This document shows positions 61,630 to 64,000 of a stretch of 64,000 bases of DNA, piece after piece. The stretch is from contig CANRPU010000001.1 of the NCBI GenBank assembly GCA_947632555.1, positions 62,001 through 126,000 on the forward strand, in the 5' to 3' direction. The first letter of the stretch is position 1, and every line of letters starts with the position of its first letter. The notes under the pieces were generated by a model. It made no database searches, was not told the origin of the DNA, and was given only the letters and a program-made list of their open reading frames with translations. A program made the position numbers and the translations under genes. The DNA comes from an uncultured Lachnospiraceae bacterium. Its GTDB lineage: Bacteria > Bacillota > Clostridia > Lachnospirales > Lachnospiraceae.

Positions 61630-63351
61630 TCATATCAGCGCCTTCAGGTCTTCCGTCAGCTTCTCCACCTTTGCCGCCGCATCTTCCAGGCTGCTGCCCT
61701 TTACTCCCATGTAAAATTTAATCTTGGGCTCCGTTCCGGAAGGACGGGCACAGCACCAGAAATTGTCCGGAAGTTCAAAATAGAGCACGTTGGACTTAGG
61801 CAGTCCGGCAGGCGTTACCGCGCCGGTTTCCATATCCACGATCCTGCCTTCCTGATAATCCCTGAAACGCAGGACTTTCATACTGCCGAACGCCTTCGGC
61901 GGGTTCTTCCGCAGCTTATCCATGATCTCCGCGATCTGTTTCGCGCCGTCCACGCCCTTTAAGGTAATGGTATACTGCGTTTCTTTAAAATATCCGTATT
62001 TGTCATACATCTCCAACATCATATCCCACAGCGTCTTACCTTCGTTTTTGCAGTAAGCCGCCGCTTCACAGAGGCACATCACCGCCACGCAGGCGTCCTT
62101 GTCCCTGGCATGGGTGCCCGCCAGACAGCCGTAGCTCTCTTCCAGGCCGAACACATAGTTGTTGGATCCCGTCTGCTCAAAGAACTTGATCTGCTCCCCG
62201 ATATACTTAAAGCCGGTCAGGACTTCTATCAGCTTTACCCCATACGCTTTGGTGATCACTCCCGCCATATTGGTGGTTACAATGGTGGTTACCAGCGCCG
62301 GATCTTCAGGCATCAGCCCGCATTTGCTTCTCTCCCGCAAAATATATTCCGCGATCAGCATACCTGACATATTTCCCGTAAAAGGTACATATTCCCCGGT
62401 CTTCTGATCCTTCGCGTATACGCCCAGACGATCCGCGTCGGGGTCCGTGGCCAGCACGATATCCGCGTCCTTCTCTTTTGCCAGACGCAGCGCGTAGGTA
62501 AACGCCTTGGGATCCTCCGGATTGGGATATTCCAGGGTAGTAAAGTTGGGATCCGGATTCTCCTGCTCCGGCACCACGTATACATGCTTGAATCCCAGTT
62601 CGGAAAGCACCCGTCTGACAGGTTTATTGCCGGTACCGCAGAGAGGCGTGTACACGATCTTAATATCGTCCGCGACTTTTTTGATGATCTCGGGATGGAT
62701 GATCTGCTTTTTTAACTCTGCCATATAGGCATCGTCAATTTCCCTGCCGATCACCTGATAAAGACCGGCCTTTTGCGCATCGCTCTTGGACATGGTCTTA
62801 ACCGTATGATAATCGGTGATGGCATTCACCTCCGCAATAATCTCCTTATCCCTGGGCGCGGTGATCTGCGCGCCGTCTTCCCAATATACCTTATAGCCGT
62901 TATACTCAGGCGGGTTATGGCTGGCCGTTACCACAATACCGGAAATACAGCCCAGCTTGCGGAGCGCGAAAGAAAGCTCCGGAGTGGGACGCAGTTCATC
63001 GAACACATAAGCCTTGATGCCGTTCGCCGCCAGGCAGAGAGCCGCGGTATCCGCGAATTCAGGGGACATTCTCCGGGAATCATAGGCGATCGCCACGCCT
63101 CTTTCCCCGCCGCCCTGCTTCGTTATGTAATTGGCCAGTCCCTGTGTCGCTTTTCTTACCGTGTACACGTTCATGCGGTTGGTGCCGGCTCCTATCACAC
63201 CTCTGAGTCCGCCCGTTCCGAATTCCAGATCCTTGTAAAACCGGTCCTCTATTTCCTTTTCGTCATTGCGGATAGCCAGAAGCTCCTTTCTGGTATCCTC
63301 GTCAAAGTAATCGTTTTCCAGCCAAAACTGAAACGTACTCATATAGCTCAT
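61630..63351 (-). CDS. pgcA: Phosphoglucomutase/phosphomannomutase (PgcA type)
   Basis: A 573-residue alpha-D-phosphohexomutase. LEFGTGGLRG (42-51), VVTASHNPPEYNGYKVYW with the phosphoserine Ser144, ATDPDADRLGV (metal loop) and FGLEESYGCLAG (sugar loop) are in order; CARPSGTEPKIKFYMG is the C-terminal phosphate site. It interconverts glucose-6-phosphate and glucose-1-phosphate and feeds UDP-glucose formation. GGAGG is 7 bases before the ATG. The gene has its own promoter and terminator, so it is a single-gene unit bordering the glycan locus. Confidence 0.93.
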   Translation of the reverse strand: MSYMSTFQFWLENDYFDEDTRKELLAIRNDEKEIEDRFYKDLEFGTGGLRGVIGAGTNRMNVYTVRKATQGLANYITKQGGGERGVAIAYDSRRMSPEFADTAALCLAANGIKAYVFDELRPTPELSFALRKLGCISGIVVTASHNPPEYNGYKVYWEDGAQITAPRDKEIIAEVNAITDYHTVKTMSKSDAQKAGLYQVIGREIDDAYMAELKKQIIHPEIIKKVADDIKIVYTPLCGTGNKPVRRVLSELGFKHVYVVPEQENPDPNFTTLEYPNPEDPKAFTYALRLAKEKDADIVLATDPDADRLGVYAKDQKTGEYVPFTGNMSGMLIAEYILRERSKCGLMPEDPALVTTIVTTNMAGVITKAYGVKLIEVLTGFKYIGEQIKFFEQTGSNNYVFGLEESYGCLAGTHARDKDACVAVMCLCEAAAYCKNEGKTLWDMMLEMYDKYGYFKETQYTITLKGVDGAKQIAEIMDKLRKNPPKAFGSMKVLRFRDYQEGRIVDMETGAVTPAGLPKSNVLYFELPDNFWCCARPSGTEPKIKFYMGVKGSSLEDAAAKVEKLTEDLKALI

Positions 63352-63431
63352 AGCTCGTCCTCCTGTTTTTTCTACGGTTTATATATAGATTTCCTATACC
63401 GGTCAGTTATATATAAGCCTTCCTGGCTCTA

Positions 63432-63440
63432 AGTATACCA
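63432..63440 (-). promoter_or_regulatory. Extended -10 promoter element of pgcA
   Basis: TGGTATACT on the minus strand is an extended -10 element (TGnTATAnT type), about 80 bases before the pgcA ATG in a 123-base gap. A matching -35 box is poor, as is common for extended -10 promoters. No terminator hairpin for the upstream gene is obvious in this gap. Confidence 0.5.
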
Positions 63441-63474
63441 GATTTTTCCTCACAATAAAAGAACATTTCCTCTC

Positions 63475-64000
63475 TTATATGAGTTTTTTGACCGACTGCG
63501 CCATATCCTGCGCCACGGCCAGCGGCAGTCTGGCAATCTCCATCCTGAGGCACAGGATATTTTCCGCCCGGGGAGAAAGCGCATCCGCCTGAATGTACAT
63601 ATTGGGGTCTTTAGTGGGAAATACGATCCCGTCCGCGGGTTTCAACAGCCTTCCGTTGGCGGTAAAAATCTTGGGGTCCCGCAGGGGGATCTTCGCGCCG
63701 TTCCATGTCATTTCCAGGATCTTCACCACACAGGCATCCATACAGGGATCTATCCGCAGTACACGTACGTTTCCGTCCACCCGCAGTTCCATTTCGATCT
63801 CCTGCTCTCCCTGATAGGCATCCGGTACAAAATAGGAGTCCTCTTCGGAAAAGTCATCTCCCCTGTTTTCATACACCTGCACCCGGTTGACCAGTGCGCC
63901 GGTCTCCAGTTTTTCCATCCACTTTAACGGCTGTATGACCCTCTGTCCCAGAACATTGCGGATCTCCGCCATGGACAGGTTTTTACCCGTCACAAACTTC
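63475..64000 (-). CDS. C-terminal part of an unidentified protein (5' end outside window)
   Basis: The frame is open from the right edge to a stop at 63475, and I see no ribosome site at the GTG at 63993, so the gene probably begins outside. The visible 174 residues are soluble, acidic and strand-rich: ALVNRVQVYENRGDD, MELRVDGNVRVLRIDPCMD, KIPLRDPKIFTANGRLL and TKDPNMYIQADAL suggest a beta-sandwich module such as those at the ends of some glycosyltransferases. I do not recognise the family. It is followed by the pgcA promoter gap. Confidence 0.55.
   Translation of the reverse strand, partial: KFVTGKNLSMAEIRNVLGQRVIQPLKWMEKLETGALVNRVQVYENRGDDFSEEDSYFVPDAYQGEQEIEMELRVDGNVRVLRIDPCMDACVVKILEMTWNGAKIPLRDPKIFTANGRLLKPADGIVFPTKDPNMYIQADALSPRAENILCLRMEIARLPLAVAQDMAQSVKKLI

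Overview
The window is one continuous surface-glycan biosynthesis locus. About 55 genes, all on the minus strand, are read from right to left and packed with overlaps of a few bases or gaps under 60 bases. No stretch over 300 bases lacks a gene. The longest gaps (about 100-144 bases) lie at 7219-7336, 54464-54563, 60228-60330, 61486-61629 and 63352-63474; they hold promoters or terminators, or nothing I recognise. I see no rRNA, tRNA, CRISPR array, insertion sequence or integrase. AGGAGG-type ribosome sites, GTG/TTG starts, an LCP-family attachment protein, a CapA/Wzz-like protein without outer-membrane export genes, and EpsG- and YfhO-type membrane proteins point to a Gram-positive Firmicute, probably a gut Clostridium relative such as a Lachnospiraceae member (inference).

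Layout in the direction of transcription. 64000-60289: end of an unknown gene, then phosphoglucomutase (with terminator) and LCP protein (with terminator). 60227-54564: glmS, a Wzz-like protein with a decayed kinase domain, two GT2 enzymes and an EpsG polymerase. 54463-42801: a nonulosonic-acid module with a sialyltransferase-like enzyme, an ABC flippase, pseF, an acyltransferase, a fused pseI-pseH, pseG, a frameshifted YfhO-type protein and pseC. 42794-34716: two large membrane proteins (one an O-antigen ligase/polymerase) and a PglF/PglE/PglC-like set that makes a 4-amino-6-deoxy sugar and loads it on the lipid carrier. 34693-28159: epimerase, a second PLP protein, a FemAB-like protein, a GT4, and a WbpO/WbpP-like pair for UDP-GalNAcA. 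28148-15632: formyltransferase plus deacetylase, several GT4 enzymes, a second FemAB-like protein, a GT-C-like protein, and an unusual run of ATP-grasp, NodB-like, DUF362 and AsnB-type genes. 15635-9774: GT2/GT4 enzymes around an adjacent GT11 fucosyltransferase and GT6 transferase, the pair that builds blood-group A/B-like tips. 9777-1: 2-epimerase, Wzx flippase, a second deacetylase-formyltransferase pair, methyltransferases, and a GtrB/GtrII-like pair at the left edge.

The leftmost 9 kb is visibly AT-richer than the rest, which suggests a segment of different origin. Two flippase types (Wzx and ABC), two initiation or lipid-loading chemistries (PglC-like and GtrB-like) and at least two polymerase candidates mean the locus probably makes more than one glycan, or one highly decorated glycan. 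Most promising points: the blood-group mimic pair, the pseudaminic-acid branch with a fused PseI-PseH and no visible PseB, two separate formyltransferase/deacetylase pairs that recall ArnA/ArnD, the AsnB-DUF362-NodB-ATP-grasp run, and a poly-G frameshift in the YfhO-like gene.
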